A DNA stretch of 64,000 bases, from the NCBI RefSeq assembly GCF_014199205.1, contig NZ_JACIJD010000008.1, positions 124,001 through 188,000 of the forward strand, given 5' to 3'. Source of the stretch: Muricoccus pecuniae (GTDB taxonomy: Bacteria; Pseudomonadota; Alphaproteobacteria; Acetobacterales; Acetobacteraceae). The notes below the pieces were generated by a model, which was given only the letters and a program-made list of their open reading frames with translations, searched no databases and had not been told where the DNA came from. Each line of letters opens with the position of its first letter. The stretch's first letter is position 1. Positions 44,950-54,200 of the stretch are shown in pieces. Position numbers and translations under genes: made by a program.

Positions 44950-45966
44950 TCACGCGTCGGCGCGGATGTTGTTCGCCCTGACCACCTCGCCCCAGCGCTT
45001 GTGGTCGCCGTGCAGGGTGGCGTTCAGCTCCTCGGACGTGCCGCCGCCGGGCTCGTCGCCCTGGCTCGTGATGCGCTCGCGCACCGTCGCGTCCTGGACG
45101 GCGGCGTTCACCGCCGCATTCGCCTTCTGCACGATCTCGGCGGGGAGGCCGGGCGGGCCGAAGAGACCGATCCAGGCGTTGAAGGCGAAGTCCCGCAGGC
45201 CGAGCTCGGTCGCCGTCGGGATGTCGGGGAAGGCGGGGATGCGCTCGCGCCCCGTGGTCAGCATCGGGCGGACCTGCCCGGCGCGGATGAAGGGCGCCAT
45301 GACCGAGGCGGCGTCGAACATCGCGCTGAAGCGGTTGACGATGAAGTCCTGCAGCGCGGGGCCGCTGCCGCGATAGGGCACGTGCTCCATCGGCGGGTTG
45401 CCGATGCTGTTCTTGAACAGCTCCATCGCGACATGGGTGAGGCTGCCCGCGCTGCCGGAGCCGTAGTTGATGCCCTGCCCGTTGCTCTGCGACCGGGCCC
45501 AGGCCGCGAACTCCTCCGGCGTCCGCGCCGGCACGGAGGGGTGGACGCAGAGGATGAGGGAGGATTGCAGCATCAGTCCGATCGAGGTCAGCTTGAGCGG
45601 ATCGATCGTCATGTTCTGGAAGGTGTGCGGGTTGATCGTGAGCGGGTTGGCGTTGCCGACGAGCAGCGTGTAGCCGTCCGGCCGCGCCCGCAGCACGAGA
45701 TCCGTGCCGAGATTGCCGCCCGCGCCGCCGCGGTTGTCGATCACCACGGGCTGGCCGAGCGCGATGGAGAGCCCCTGCTGGAGGATGCGCGCGGCGAAGT
45801 CGGTCTGCCCGCCGGGCGGGAAGCCGACGACGAGCGTGACCGGGCGGCTCGGCCAGGCGCCCTGCGCGCGCGCCACGAAAGGCGCGGCGAGCGCGCCGGT
45901 GCCCAGCACCACGGCAAGGGCCGTGCGCCGCGGGATCGGGTGGTTGCGGTCTCGTTCGTCTGCCAT
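44950..45966 (-). CDS. Bug/TctC-family periplasmic solute receptor
   Basis: 338 residues. ATG 45966 is chosen because GGAGG sits nine bases upstream and touches the earlier ATG at 45975. The signal is RRTALAVVLGTGALAAPFVARAQ with twin arginines. Family blocks: WPSRPVTLVVGFPPGGQTD, IDNRGGAGGNLGTD and INYGSGSAGSLTHVAMELF. It lies 137 bases after uxuA on the same strand, so it may bring in a sugar acid for that operon. No membrane subunits are adjacent. Confidence 0.92.
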   Translation of the reverse strand: MADERDRNHPIPRRTALAVVLGTGALAAPFVARAQGAWPSRPVTLVVGFPPGGQTDFAARILQQGLSIALGQPVVIDNRGGAGGNLGTDLVLRARPDGYTLLVGNANPLTINPHTFQNMTIDPLKLTSIGLMLQSSLILCVHPSVPARTPEEFAAWARSQSNGQGINYGSGSAGSLTHVAMELFKNSIGNPPMEHVPYRGSGPALQDFIVNRFSAMFDAASVMAPFIRAGQVRPMLTTGRERIPAFPDIPTATELGLRDFAFNAWIGLFGPPGLPAEIVQKANAAVNAAVQDATVRERITSQGDEPGGGTSEELNATLHGDHKRWGEVVRANNIRADA

Positions 45967-46103
45967 TCTCTTCATCCTCCAATTAGGCTTGCGATCGTCG
46001 CGGCGCTCCTGCCGATGGCCGGGAAGCCCCGGGGCATCCTCGTCACCGGCGGGGAGCGGGCGCTTCATGTCGCGGCACGGCGCCCCCGCGGCGCCGGCGC
46101 CGT

Positions 46104-47294
46104 CTAGCTCAACGCCCCCTCGCGGAAGGCACGGACCGTCCGCATGACGCCGCGCAGCTCGGCCAGCCCCTTGAGGCGGCCGATGCACGAGTAGCCGGGG
46201 TTCACCCGCTTGCCGATATCGTCCACGAGCAGATGGCCGTGGTCGGGCCGCATCGGGATCACCGCGTCCTCGCGCCCCTCGGCCCGGCGCCGGTCCTCCT
46301 CCCGCATCAGCTCGGCGACGAGGGCGAGCATGTCGGTGCTGCCATCGAGATGATCCGCCTCGTGGAAGGAACCGTCGGGCTCGATCAGCACGTTGCGGAG
46401 ATGCGCGAAGTGGATGCGCGGCCCGAACTCCCTCGCCATCGCGGGGAGGTCGTTCGCCGGGTTGCTGCCGAAGGCGCCGCTGCAGAGGGTGAGGCCGTTC
46501 GCCGGTTCCGGCACCGCGTCGAGCAGCGCGCGCGCATCATCCGCCGTGGACATCACGCGCGGCAGGCCGAAGATCGGGAAGGCGGGATCGTCGGGGTGGA
46601 TGCAGAGGCGCGCGCCCTCCTCGGCGGCGACCGGCGCGACCTCTCGGATGAACTCCACGAGGTTGGCGCGCATCCCCTCCGTGCCGACGTCGCGGTAGAT
46701 GTCGAGCATGCGCTGGAAGCCCGCGCGGTCGTAGACGAACTCGCGCGCCGGCAGCCAATCGATCAGCACGCGCTCCAGCCGGTCGATATCCCCCTCCGAC
46801 ATGGAGCGGAAACGGGCCTCGGCGGCGGCGATGCGCGCGGGCGGATGGTCGCCCTCGGCGCCGGGGCGGCGCAGCACGAAGAGGTCGTAGGCCGCGAGGT
46901 CGGTCCAGTCGAAGCGCAGCGCGGTCCCGCCGTTCGGCAGCGGCCAGTTCAGCTCCGTCCGCGTCCAGTCCGTCACCGCCATGAAGTTGTAGCAGATGAC
47001 CCCTACCCCGGCGCGGGCGACGGCGCGGATGGAGCTCTTGTAGGCCTCTACCAGCGCGCGAAAGTCGCCGGTGCGGGTCTTGATATCCTCCGCGACGGCG
47101 ACGCTCTCCACCACGGACCAGACGAGCCCCGCGGCCTCGATCTCGGCCTTGCGCTTCTCCACCTCCTCGGCCGGCCAGGCGCGGCCCTGGTTGAGGTGGT
47201 GCAGCGCGCTGACCACGCCCGAGGCGCCGGCCTGCCGCACATGGGCGAGGGTGACGGGATCGTCCGGGCCGAACCAGCGCCAGGTCTCGAGCAT
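46104..47294 (-). CDS. uxuA: mannonate dehydratase
   Basis: 396 residues; converts D-mannonate to 2-keto-3-deoxygluconate in glucuronate breakdown. Family residues: MLETWRWFGPDDPVTLAHVR at the N-terminus, CYNFMAVTDWTRT, LCIHPDDPAFPIFGLPR, IHFAHLRNV and the C-terminal MRPDHGHLL metal ligands. Its start overlaps the eda stop by one base (TGATG), last gene of the coupled sugar-acid operon. Confidence 0.96.
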   Translation of the reverse strand: MLETWRWFGPDDPVTLAHVRQAGASGVVSALHHLNQGRAWPAEEVEKRKAEIEAAGLVWSVVESVAVAEDIKTRTGDFRALVEAYKSSIRAVARAGVGVICYNFMAVTDWTRTELNWPLPNGGTALRFDWTDLAAYDLFVLRRPGAEGDHPPARIAAAEARFRSMSEGDIDRLERVLIDWLPAREFVYDRAGFQRMLDIYRDVGTEGMRANLVEFIREVAPVAAEEGARLCIHPDDPAFPIFGLPRVMSTADDARALLDAVPEPANGLTLCSGAFGSNPANDLPAMAREFGPRIHFAHLRNVLIEPDGSFHEADHLDGSTDMLALVAELMREEDRRRAEGREDAVIPMRPDHGHLLVDDIGKRVNPGYSCIGRLKGLAELRGVMRTVRAFREGALS

Positions 47295-47938
47295 CAGCCG
47301 GGCCCTCCCACGGAAGCCATGGACCGCCGCGCGCGCCCCTCGATGGCGGCCCAGTCCCCCGCCTTCAGCTCGGCCGCCGGCACGAGCCAGGAACCGCCCA
47401 CGGCGACCACGTTGGACAGGGCGAGGTAGTCCGGCGCCTCCTTCTCCCCGATGCCGCCGGTCGGGCAGAAGCGTGCCTCCGGGAAGGGCGCGCCCAGCGC
47501 CTTGAGGGCGCCGATCCCGCCGAGCTGGGCGGCGGGGAAGAGCTTCACCGTGGAGAAGCCGCGCGCCATCGCCGCCATCAGCTCGGAGGCCGTGGCGATG
47601 CCGGGCACGAAGGGAATGCCGGCCGCCGCGGCGGCGTCCAGCAGCTCGGGCGTGGCCCCTGGGGAGAAGGCGAAGGTCGCGCCGATCCGCCGGGCGAGGT
47701 CGAGATCCCTGGCGGTGAGGACGGTGCCGAGGCCGACGACCGCCTCCGGCACCTCCGCCAGGATCGCCTCGGCAGCACGGGCGCCGGCCTCCGTGCGCAG
47801 CGTCACCTCCAGCGTGCGGACGCCGCCCGCGACGAGCGCGCGGGCGAGCGGCACGGCCGAGGCGGCATCGTGGATCGTCAGCACCGGCACGATGCGCGCG
47901 GCGCGCAGGAGAGCGGCGGTCGGGTTGTTCTCGCTCAT
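47294..47938 (-). CDS. eda: KHG/KDPG aldolase
   Basis: 214 residues; splits 2-keto-3-deoxy-6-phosphogluconate into pyruvate and glyceraldehyde-3-phosphate. RIVPVLTIHDAASAVPLARA, the EVTLRT glutamate, VGLGTVLT, FSPGATPELL, and the Schiff-base lysine in STVKLFPAAQLGG are all present. ATG overlaps the kdgK stop (ATGA). Confidence 0.95.
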   Translation of the reverse strand: MSENNPTAALLRAARIVPVLTIHDAASAVPLARALVAGGVRTLEVTLRTEAGARAAEAILAEVPEAVVGLGTVLTARDLDLARRIGATFAFSPGATPELLDAAAAAGIPFVPGIATASELMAAMARGFSTVKLFPAAQLGGIGALKALGAPFPEARFCPTGGIGEKEAPDYLALSNVVAVGGSWLVPAAELKAGDWAAIEGRARRSMASVGGPG

Positions 47939-48891
47939 GGCGTCTCCGGGGCGGGCGGGGATGGCGTGAGGTTGGCCGGCATGGCCTCTCGCGGGATGAT
48001 CGCGCCGGGATGGCGGACGACGATGCCGGCCAGCCGGTGCCCGGCGAGCACCGCCGCCTCGGGCGCGGCACCGGAGAGGCGCGCGGCGAGATAGGCGGCC
48101 GCGAAGCTGTCCCCGGCCGCCGTCGTGTCCACCGGGGTGACGTGCTCGGTGACAGGGACGGCGACGGCCCGCTCGGGCGTCACCGCGATGGCGCCGGGCT
48201 CGGCGAGCTTCACCACGGCCTCCGCCACCCCGGCGGCGCGCAGCCGGCCGATCAGCGCCTCCGGGGAGCCCTCCCCTTCCAGCAGTTCGAAATCCTCCAC
48301 CCCGGCCAGCACGGTGTGGCTGAGCGCGAGAGCGCGCGCATAGGCGGCGCGGGCCTCCTCCCGGTCGGGCCAGCCCCGAGGGCGGAAGTTGCTGTCGAAC
48401 ACCACGCGGCTGCCCCGCGCGCGCGCGGCCTCCAGCGCCACGAAGAGCCGCTCCCGCGCCGCGCCGGGGAAGAGGGAGAGGGTGATGCCGGAGAGGTAGA
48501 GCGGGTCCGCCGCCGCCAGCGCCGCCTCGATATCGGGCGTGCCCGGCAGGTCGAAGAGGCGCCGCACGGGCGCGCTGTCCCGCCAGTAGGAGAAGCGGCG
48601 CTCGCCGCGCGGGTCGGTCTGGATGAGATAGAGGCCGGGAACCGCCCCGGGCACGCGCGCCACATGGCCCGTGCCCACCCCCTCCCCTTCCCAGGCGCGC
48701 AGCATCTCCTCGCTGTGCGGGTCGTCGCCGAGGGCGGTGACGTAGTCCACGGCCACGCCGAGGCGGGCGAGGTAGACCGCCGTGTTCAGCGTGTCCCCCC
48801 CGAAGCCGCGCGCGAGCAGCCCGTCCGGCCGCTCCCGCAGCTCGATCATGCACTCGCCTAGACAGGCGAGGCGCCTGATGGCCACGGTCAT
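47935..48891 (-). CDS. kdgK: 2-keto-3-deoxygluconate kinase
   Basis: PfkB-family sugar kinase of 318 residues that phosphorylates the UxuA product for Eda. N-terminal GECMIELRE and FGGDTLNTAVYLARLG, YSYWRD-type substrate loop (RRFSYWRDSAPVRRLF), and the catalytic DTTAAGDSFAAAYLAARL near residue 255 fit KdgK. Its start overlaps the regulator's stop (ATGA). Confidence 0.94.
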   Translation of the reverse strand: MTVAIRRLACLGECMIELRERPDGLLARGFGGDTLNTAVYLARLGVAVDYVTALGDDPHSEEMLRAWEGEGVGTGHVARVPGAVPGLYLIQTDPRGERRFSYWRDSAPVRRLFDLPGTPDIEAALAAADPLYLSGITLSLFPGAARERLFVALEAARARGSRVVFDSNFRPRGWPDREEARAAYARALALSHTVLAGVEDFELLEGEGSPEALIGRLRAAGVAEAVVKLAEPGAIAVTPERAVAVPVTEHVTPVDTTAAGDSFAAAYLAARLSGAAPEAAVLAGHRLAGIVVRHPGAIIPREAMPANLTPSPPAPETP

Positions 48892-49973
48892 GCTGCGGCC
48901 CCCGCGGCGACCGGGCCGGCCTTGGCCATGCTCCCGGACGGGGCCGTGCCGCGGGCCGCGCCGCAGGAAGCGCGCACCACGAGCCGCGCCGGCAGGACCA
49001 CCTCCTCCGGCGGGCGGCCGGGCTCGGCCATCCGGCGCAGCAGGAGGCGCCCAGCCTCCTCGCCCACGCGGCGCGGCAGGGTGGAGACGGTGGTCAGCCC
49101 GGGCTCGCAGAGCGAGGCCTCCGCGAGGTCGTCCACCCCCGTCACGGCCATGTCGGGCCCGACCCGCATCCCGCGCCGCTCCAGGCCGAGCATGGCACCG
49201 AGGGCCAGGAGGTCGTTGAAGCAGGCCACGGCCGTCGGGCGGGAGGGGCCGTCCAGCAGCGCGCCGATCGCCTCGGCCCCGGCACGGCGGGAGACGGGGA
49301 TCGCGATCGCCGGACCGGGGTCGAGCCCATGGGCGCGCATCGCGCGGGTGAAGCCGGCCCGCCGGTCACGGCTGACGGAGGTGTCGAGGTCGTGGCCGAG
49401 ATAGGCGATCCGGCGATGGCCGAGCCCGACGAGATGATCCACCACCAGGCGCAGCGCCGCGGCGTTGTCGGACAGCGCACGGTCCCCGCCCGCCTCTTCC
49501 GGCACGTGGCGCAGCGCCTGCACCACGGGCATCCCCCATTCGCGCAGCCGGCGGATGAGGGAGGGCGGGGTGCCATGGGCGGGGCAGAGCACCACGCCGT
49601 CCACGCCCTGCTCCCGCATGCGCTGGAGGAAGCGTTCCTGCCGCTCCAGCTCCTCCCCGGTGCTGACGAGGAAGGAGACGTAGCTCGCCGCGTCCATCGC
49701 CGCGTCCACGCCCAGCGCCATCTCCCCGAAGAAGGGGTTGGTGATGTCGGTGACGATGAGCCCGATCGTGTGGCTGCGCCCGGCGCGCAGCATCGCCGCG
49801 CCCCGGTTGTAGGTGTAGCCCAGCGCGTCCACCGCCGCCCGCACCCGCGCCCGCGTCTCCGCCGCGACCACGGGGCTCTCACGCAGCACTAGGGAGGCCG
49901 TGGCGCGCGAGACGCCGGCCCGCGCCGCGACGTCGCGCAGCGTCAGCCGGGGCGGCGGGGCGGGGCCGGCCAT
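48888..49973 (-). CDS. LacI-family transcriptional regulator
   Basis: 361 residues. The N-terminal helix-turn-helix reads LTLRDVAARAGVSRATASLV with the hinge helix AAMLRAGRS; the periplasmic-binding-like domain includes TIGLIVTDITNPFFGE and VTGVDDLAEA. It is inside the operon it probably controls, three bases after the dehydratase. A perfect palindrome upstream of that gene is the likely operator. The inducer is probably a sugar acid or 2-keto-3-deoxygluconate. Confidence 0.93.
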   Translation of the reverse strand: MAGPAPPPRLTLRDVAARAGVSRATASLVLRESPVVAAETRARVRAAVDALGYTYNRGAAMLRAGRSHTIGLIVTDITNPFFGEMALGVDAAMDAASYVSFLVSTGEELERQERFLQRMREQGVDGVVLCPAHGTPPSLIRRLREWGMPVVQALRHVPEEAGGDRALSDNAAALRLVVDHLVGLGHRRIAYLGHDLDTSVSRDRRAGFTRAMRAHGLDPGPAIAIPVSRRAGAEAIGALLDGPSRPTAVACFNDLLALGAMLGLERRGMRVGPDMAVTGVDDLAEASLCEPGLTTVSTLPRRVGEEAGRLLLRRMAEPGRPPEEVVLPARLVVRASCGAARGTAPSGSMAKAGPVAAGAAA

Positions 49974-49976
49974 GGG

Positions 49977-51746
49977 CTAGTGCGAGTGCCGGGGCAGGCC
50001 GGCCGTGTGCGCCACGTCCTGGTAGGAGGTGGAGAAGTCGAGGCAGGCGCCGTCCGAGAGCTGGCCCACCCGCTCCCGGTAGAGCTGCTGCCACGGCGTC
50101 TGGTTCTTCGGGACGAAGGGCTTCAGCGCCGCCCGGCGCGCCGCCAACTCCTCCTCGGGCAGCAGCACGTCCACGCGCCGCTGGCGCAGGTCGAAGCGCA
50201 CGCGGTCGCCGGTGCGGAGCAGGGCGAGGCCGCCGCCCACCGCCGCCTCGGGCGAGGCGTTGAGGATGGAGGGGCTGGCCGAGGTGCCGCTCTGCCGCCC
50301 GTCGCCGATGCAGGGCAGCGCCGTGACGCCGCGGCGGATCAGCTCGTCAGGCGGCTGCATGTTCACCACCTCCGCCGAGCCGGGATAGCCCACGGGACCG
50401 CAGCCGCGGATGAAGAGGACGCAGTACTCGTCGATCGCCAGGGCGGGATCGTTGATGCGCGCGTGGTAGTCCTCCGGCCCCTCGAAGACGATCGCGCGCC
50501 CCTCGAAGGCGTCGGGGTCCTCGGGGTTCGAGAGATAGCGCGCGTGGAACTCCTTCGAGATCACGCTCGTCTTCATCACGCCGGTGTCGAAGAGGTTGCC
50601 CCGCAGGACGAGCATCCCCGCCTCGGGCATCAGCGGCGCGTCGAAGGAGCGGATGACGTCGCGGTCCGCCACCTCGATCGGGGCCAGCACCTCGGCCATC
50701 GAGCGGCCGCTGACGCCGACGGGCTCGCCGTGCAGCAGGCCGGCATCCAGCAGCTCCCGCATCACCGCCGGCACGCCGCCCGCCCGGTGGAAGGCCTCGC
50801 CGAGATAGGCGCCGGCGGGCTGGCAGTTCACCAGCAGCGGCAGCGGGTGGCCGACGCGCTGCCAGTCGTCCAGCGAGAGGTCCACGCCCGCGTGGCGCGC
50901 GATGGCGATGAGATGCGGCGGGCAGTTCGTAGAGGCGCCGAGCGCGGAGGCCACCATGATGGCGTTCTCGAAGGCCGGCTTCGTCATCACCTTGAGCGGC
51001 GTCAGGTCCTCATGGACCATGTGCACGATGCGCAGCCCGGTGTCGTAGGCCATCTGCCCGCGCTCGCGATAGGGCGCGGGGATGGAGGCGCAGTTGGGCA
51101 GGCTCATGCCGAGCGCCTCGGCGAGGCAGTTCATCGACAGCGCCGTGCCCATGGTGTTGCAGTGACCGACGCTGGGCGCGGAGGCGGCGGCGATCCGCAT
51201 GAACTCCTCGTAGTCGATCTCGCCGGCGGCGAGGCGCCGGCGCGACTCCCAGATGATCGTGCCGCTGCCGGCGAGCCGGCCCTTGTAGTGCCCATCCAGC
51301 ATCGGCCCGCCGGAGAGCACGATGGCCGGGATGTTCACCGTCGCCGCCCCCATCAGCAAGGCGGGCGTGGTCTTGTCGCAGCCCGTGGTCAGCACCACGC
51401 CGTCGAGCGGGTAGCCGTACAGAACCTCGACGAGGGAGAGATAGGCGAGGTTGCGGTCGAGCGCGGCGGTCGGGCGCTTGCCCGTCTCCTGGATCGGATG
51501 GCAGGGAAATTCGAGCGGGATGCCGCCGCCGTCTCGGATGCCCGCCTTCACCCGCTCGGCCAGCGCGAGGTGGTGACGGTTGCAGGGCGCGAGGTCGCTG
51601 CCGGTCTGGGCGATGCCGATGATCGGGCGCCCGGATTGCAGCTCGGCGCGCGTCAGGCCGAAGTTGAGGTAGCGCTCGAGATAGAGCGCCGTCATGTCCG
51701 GATCATCCGGATCGTCGAACCAGGCCTGGCTGCGCAGCTTGACCAT
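49977..51746 (-). CDS. IlvD/Edd-family sugar-acid dehydratase
   Basis: 589 residues of the Fe-S dehydratase family. ATG 51746 ([18 protein letters not shown]) has GGGAGG upstream. Cluster and metal cysteines appear in [31 protein letters not shown] and [28 protein letters not shown] is the C-terminal active-site block. This subgroup acts on aldonates such as arabonate, xylonate, gluconate or galactonate rather than branched-chain precursors. It is the first gene of the operon, behind the LacI-type operator. Confidence 0.92.
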   Translation of the reverse strand: MVKLRSQAWFDDPDDPDMTALYLERYLNFGLTRAELQSGRPIIGIAQTGSDLAPCNRHHLALAERVKAGIRDGGGIPLEFPCHPIQETGKRPTAALDRNLAYLSLVEVLYGYPLDGVVLTTGCDKTTPALLMGAATVNIPAIVLSGGPMLDGHYKGRLAGSGTIIWESRRRLAAGEIDYEEFMRIAAASAPSVGHCNTMGTALSMNCLAEALGMSLPNCASIPAPYRERGQMAYDTGLRIVHMVHEDLTPLKVMTKPAFENAIMVASALGASTNCPPHLIAIARHAGVDLSLDDWQRVGHPLPLLVNCQPAGAYLGEAFHRAGGVPAVMRELLDAGLLHGEPVGVSGRSMAEVLAPIEVADRDVIRSFDAPLMPEAGMLVLRGNLFDTGVMKTSVISKEFHARYLSNPEDPDAFEGRAIVFEGPEDYHARINDPALAIDEYCVLFIRGCGPVGYPGSAEVVNMQPPDELIRRGVTALPCIGDGRQSGTSASPSILNASPEAAVGGGLALLRTGDRVRFDLRQRRVDVLLPEEELAARRAALKPFVPKNQTPWQQLYRERVGQLSDGACLDFSTSYQDVAHTAGLPRHSH

Positions 51747-51801
51747 CGGGCCTCCCACCCTCCTGAGGCCTTGGCGGCCCGTCCTTCTTCTGGCCGACCA
51801 C

Positions 51802-51815
51802 TTGGATCGATCCAA
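51802..51815. promoter_or_regulatory. LacI-type operator
   Basis: Perfect 14-bp palindrome TTGGATCGATCCAA with the central CG typical of LacI/GalR operators, 56 bases upstream of the dehydratase ATG. The LacI-family gene two positions into the operon is the obvious binder, giving autoregulation of the sugar-acid genes. Confidence 0.75.
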
Positions 51816-51898
51816 TAGCCGGTTCTAGGCCCGCGCCCTCGCGGGGGTCAATGCTGCGCGCCGGCAGGACGCGGAACTGTGACGCGGACTCGATTGCG

Positions 51899-51918
51899 GG
51901 GGAGAACGCGCGCTCCCC
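51899..51918 (-). terminator. hairpin after ABC permease
   Basis: Six-base-pair stem GGGGAG (51899-51904) and CTCCCC (51913-51918) with an 8-base loop, directly after the permease stop. Short and without a T-tract; could end the ABC operon before the sugar-acid promoter. Confidence 0.35.
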
Positions 51919-52665
51919 TCAGCGCCAGTTGCGCGCGGCCCAGTTCTCGACGCGGGAGGCGAGCAGGAAGGAGGTGACGGAGATGACCGTCGCGATGGCG
52001 CTCGCGGCCAGCGCCTTCTCCATGTCGAAGTCGCTGCGGGCCGCCGCGAAGAGGTAGCCGAGCCCGCTCGTGCCCATCAGGAACTCCGCGACCATCGCGG
52101 CCAGGATGCTGTTCGCCGCGGCCAGCCGCAGCGCCACGGACATGTCGGGCACCGCCGCCGGGAGGGCCAGCAGGGTCAGCCGCCGCCAGGTGGAGGCGCC
52201 GAGCACGCGGAACAGGTCGGCGCTGCCGGGCGGCAGGGCGCGCAGCCCCGCGCCGGTGAAGACGAAGGAGGGGAAGAAGGAGATGATGACGACGATCGCC
52301 AGCACCGTCCGCATGTCGTAGCCGAAGATGCGCGCGAGCACCGGGATCAGCGCGACGACGGGCACCGAGGCGAAGATGATCCCGAGCGGCGTGAGAAGCC
52401 CGGCCAGCAGGGAGGAGAACCAGGTGAGCACGGCGAGGCCGGCCCCCAGCAGCAGCCCGAGCACCAGCCCCAGTGCTGCGAGCGCGAGCGTCTGCGCCGT
52501 GCTGGAGAGATAGAGGCCCGGCGCGTCGGCGAGGCTGCGCAGGATCGCCGCGGGGCCGGGGAGCACGATGCTGTTCACCCCGCTCAGCCCGACCCAGATC
52601 TGCCAGAAGAGCAGGATCGCGAGGATGCCCCAGGACGCCCGGAGCGCGCGGAGGACGGCGCTCAT
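51919..52665 (-). CDS. ABC importer permease (SsuC/TauC type)
   Basis: 248-residue inner-membrane permease with six hydrophobic helices (LLFWQIWVGLSGVNSIVLPG near the start). The coupling loop FRVLGASTWRRLTLLALPAAVP carries the EAA-type motif. It overlaps the previous permease by ATGA. The system belongs to the nitrate/sulfonate/taurine/pyrimidine group; with two different permeases the channel is probably a heterodimer. Confidence 0.9.
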   Translation of the reverse strand: MSAVLRALRASWGILAILLFWQIWVGLSGVNSIVLPGPAAILRSLADAPGLYLSSTAQTLALAALGLVLGLLLGAGLAVLTWFSSLLAGLLTPLGIIFASVPVVALIPVLARIFGYDMRTVLAIVVIISFFPSFVFTGAGLRALPPGSADLFRVLGASTWRRLTLLALPAAVPDMSVALRLAAANSILAAMVAEFLMGTSGLGYLFAAARSDFDMEKALAASAIATVISVTSFLLASRVENWAARNWR

Positions 52666-53411
52666 CGCAGCCGCGCCACGACGCCGCGATGCAGCGCGCC
52701 CAGGATGGCGAAGAGGCTGAGCGAGACCATCACCGCCAGGAGCACCGCGCTCCAGAGAAGCGGGATCTGGAAGTTCTGCATCGCGTTGATCACCAGCACG
52801 CCCAGGCCGCGCGGGGCGCCGAACCACTCGCCGATGATCACGCCGATCAGCGCGCTCGGCGCCGCGAGGCGCATGCCGCTGACGACGGTCGGCAGGGAGA
52901 GGGGAAGGTCCAGCCGGATGAAGCGCGTCCAGCGGCTGCCGCCGAGGACCTGCACGAGGTCGCGCAGCGCGGGCTGCGTGGCGCCGAGCCCCGAGGCGGT
53001 GGAGACGTAGAGGATGAAGAAGGTGTTCAGCGCCGCCAGCGTGGCCGGCGTCCCCTCCCGCCCGACGAGCAGGATCAGCAGCGGCGCGAGGGCGACGGAG
53101 GGGACGGCGTGGATGAAGGCGTTGGTGCGCTCCAGCCCCTCGCGCAGCGGCGCGACGAGATGGGCGAGGACGGCGGCGCCGATCCCCGCCGCCCAGCCGA
53201 TGGCGTAGCCGGTGCCGAGGGAGGAGAGCGTCGCGCCCAGCGCGCGGGCGAAGAGCGGCTGCCGGTTCTCGTCCGCGAGCAGGGCGAGCACGGCGCTGAG
53301 GGGCGGCCAGCTCAGCCCGAGCCAGCGTCCCTGCCCCACGGCCTCCCACAGGGCGAGGAAGCCGAGGATGCCGAGCGAGCCGAGGAGGAGGGCCTTGCGC
53401 TGCTCCGTCAT
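52662..53411 (-). CDS. ABC importer permease (SsuC/TauC type), second subunit
   Basis: 249 residues, six hydrophobic helices, coupling loop VQVLGGSRWTRFIRLDLPLS and SALIGVIIGEWFGAPRGLGVLV. Starts overlapping the ATPase stop (ATGA) and ends overlapping the other permease. Two distinct permease genes in one operon suggest an ABC transporter of the NMT1/pyrimidine-precursor or similar type rather than a plain sulfonate importer. Confidence 0.9.
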   Translation of the reverse strand: MTEQRKALLLGSLGILGFLALWEAVGQGRWLGLSWPPLSAVLALLADENRQPLFARALGATLSSLGTGYAIGWAAGIGAAVLAHLVAPLREGLERTNAFIHAVPSVALAPLLILLVGREGTPATLAALNTFFILYVSTASGLGATQPALRDLVQVLGGSRWTRFIRLDLPLSLPTVVSGMRLAAPSALIGVIIGEWFGAPRGLGVLVINAMQNFQIPLLWSAVLLAVMVSLSLFAILGALHRGVVARLR

Positions 53412-54187
53412 GGCAGCTCCGCCGGCGGGTGGAGCGCTTCCGTCAGGTCGTCCGACATCCCGTGGAACAGGTCGGAGCGCATGATGGAGGGATGGCGGGG
53501 CCGCTCGAAGGGAACGTCCACCACCCGCACCACGCGCCCCGGGCGCCCGCTCAGCACCACGATCCTGTCGGAGAGGAACAGCGCCTCGCCGACATCGTGG
53601 GTGACCAGCAGCGTCGTGGTGCGCTGCTCCGTCCAGATGCGCTGCAGCTCGATGTTCATCCCACGGCGCGTCACCGCGTCGAGCGCGCCGAAGGGCTCGT
53701 CGAGCAGGAGCACGTCGGGCTTCAGCACGAGGGCGCGCGCGATCGCCACGCGCTGCCGCATCCCGCCGGAGAGCTGCCTCGGCCGCGCCTTCTCGAAGCC
53801 CGAGAGGCCGACGAGGCGGATGAGCCCCGCCACGCGCTCCGCATCCACGCGCATCCCCGCCACCTTGAAGGGGAGCGCGATGTTCGAGGCCACGTCGAGC
53901 CATGGGAGCAGGGCGTGGTCCTGGAAGGCCACGCCGAGCCGGTGCTGGCGGGACAGCTCGGCGGGCGGCCGTCCCTCCACGGCCACACGCCCCGCGCTGG
54001 GCTCCTCCAGTGCCGCGACGAGGCGCAGGATGGTGCTCTTGCCGCATCCGCTGGGGCCAAGCAGCGTGACGAACTCGCCTTCGGCGAGGGAGAGGGAGAC
54101 GTCGTCGAGCGCGGTGAACTCCCGCCCGCCCTCCAGCCTGAAGCGCTTGGTGACGCCCTCGACGGCGATTGCCGGCTGCGCGTCCAT
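53408..54187 (-). CDS. ABC importer ATPase
   Basis: 259 residues. Walker A LLGPSGCGKSTILRL, Q-loop in VAFQDHALLPWL, signature RQLSGGMRQRVAIARAL and Walker B LLLDEPFGALDAVTR are intact. Closely resembles SsuB/TauB/ThiZ-type ATPases. Lies 13 bases after the amidohydrolase and is coupled to the permease. Confidence 0.93.
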   Translation of the reverse strand: MDAQPAIAVEGVTKRFRLEGGREFTALDDVSLSLAEGEFVTLLGPSGCGKSTILRLVAALEEPSAGRVAVEGRPPAELSRQHRLGVAFQDHALLPWLDVASNIALPFKVAGMRVDAERVAGLIRLVGLSGFEKARPRQLSGGMRQRVAIARALVLKPDVLLLDEPFGALDAVTRRGMNIELQRIWTEQRTTTLLVTHDVGEALFLSDRIVVLSGRPGRVVRVVDVPFERPRHPSIMRSDLFHGMSDDLTEALHPPAELP

Positions 54188-54200
54188 CAGGCGGTCCCCA

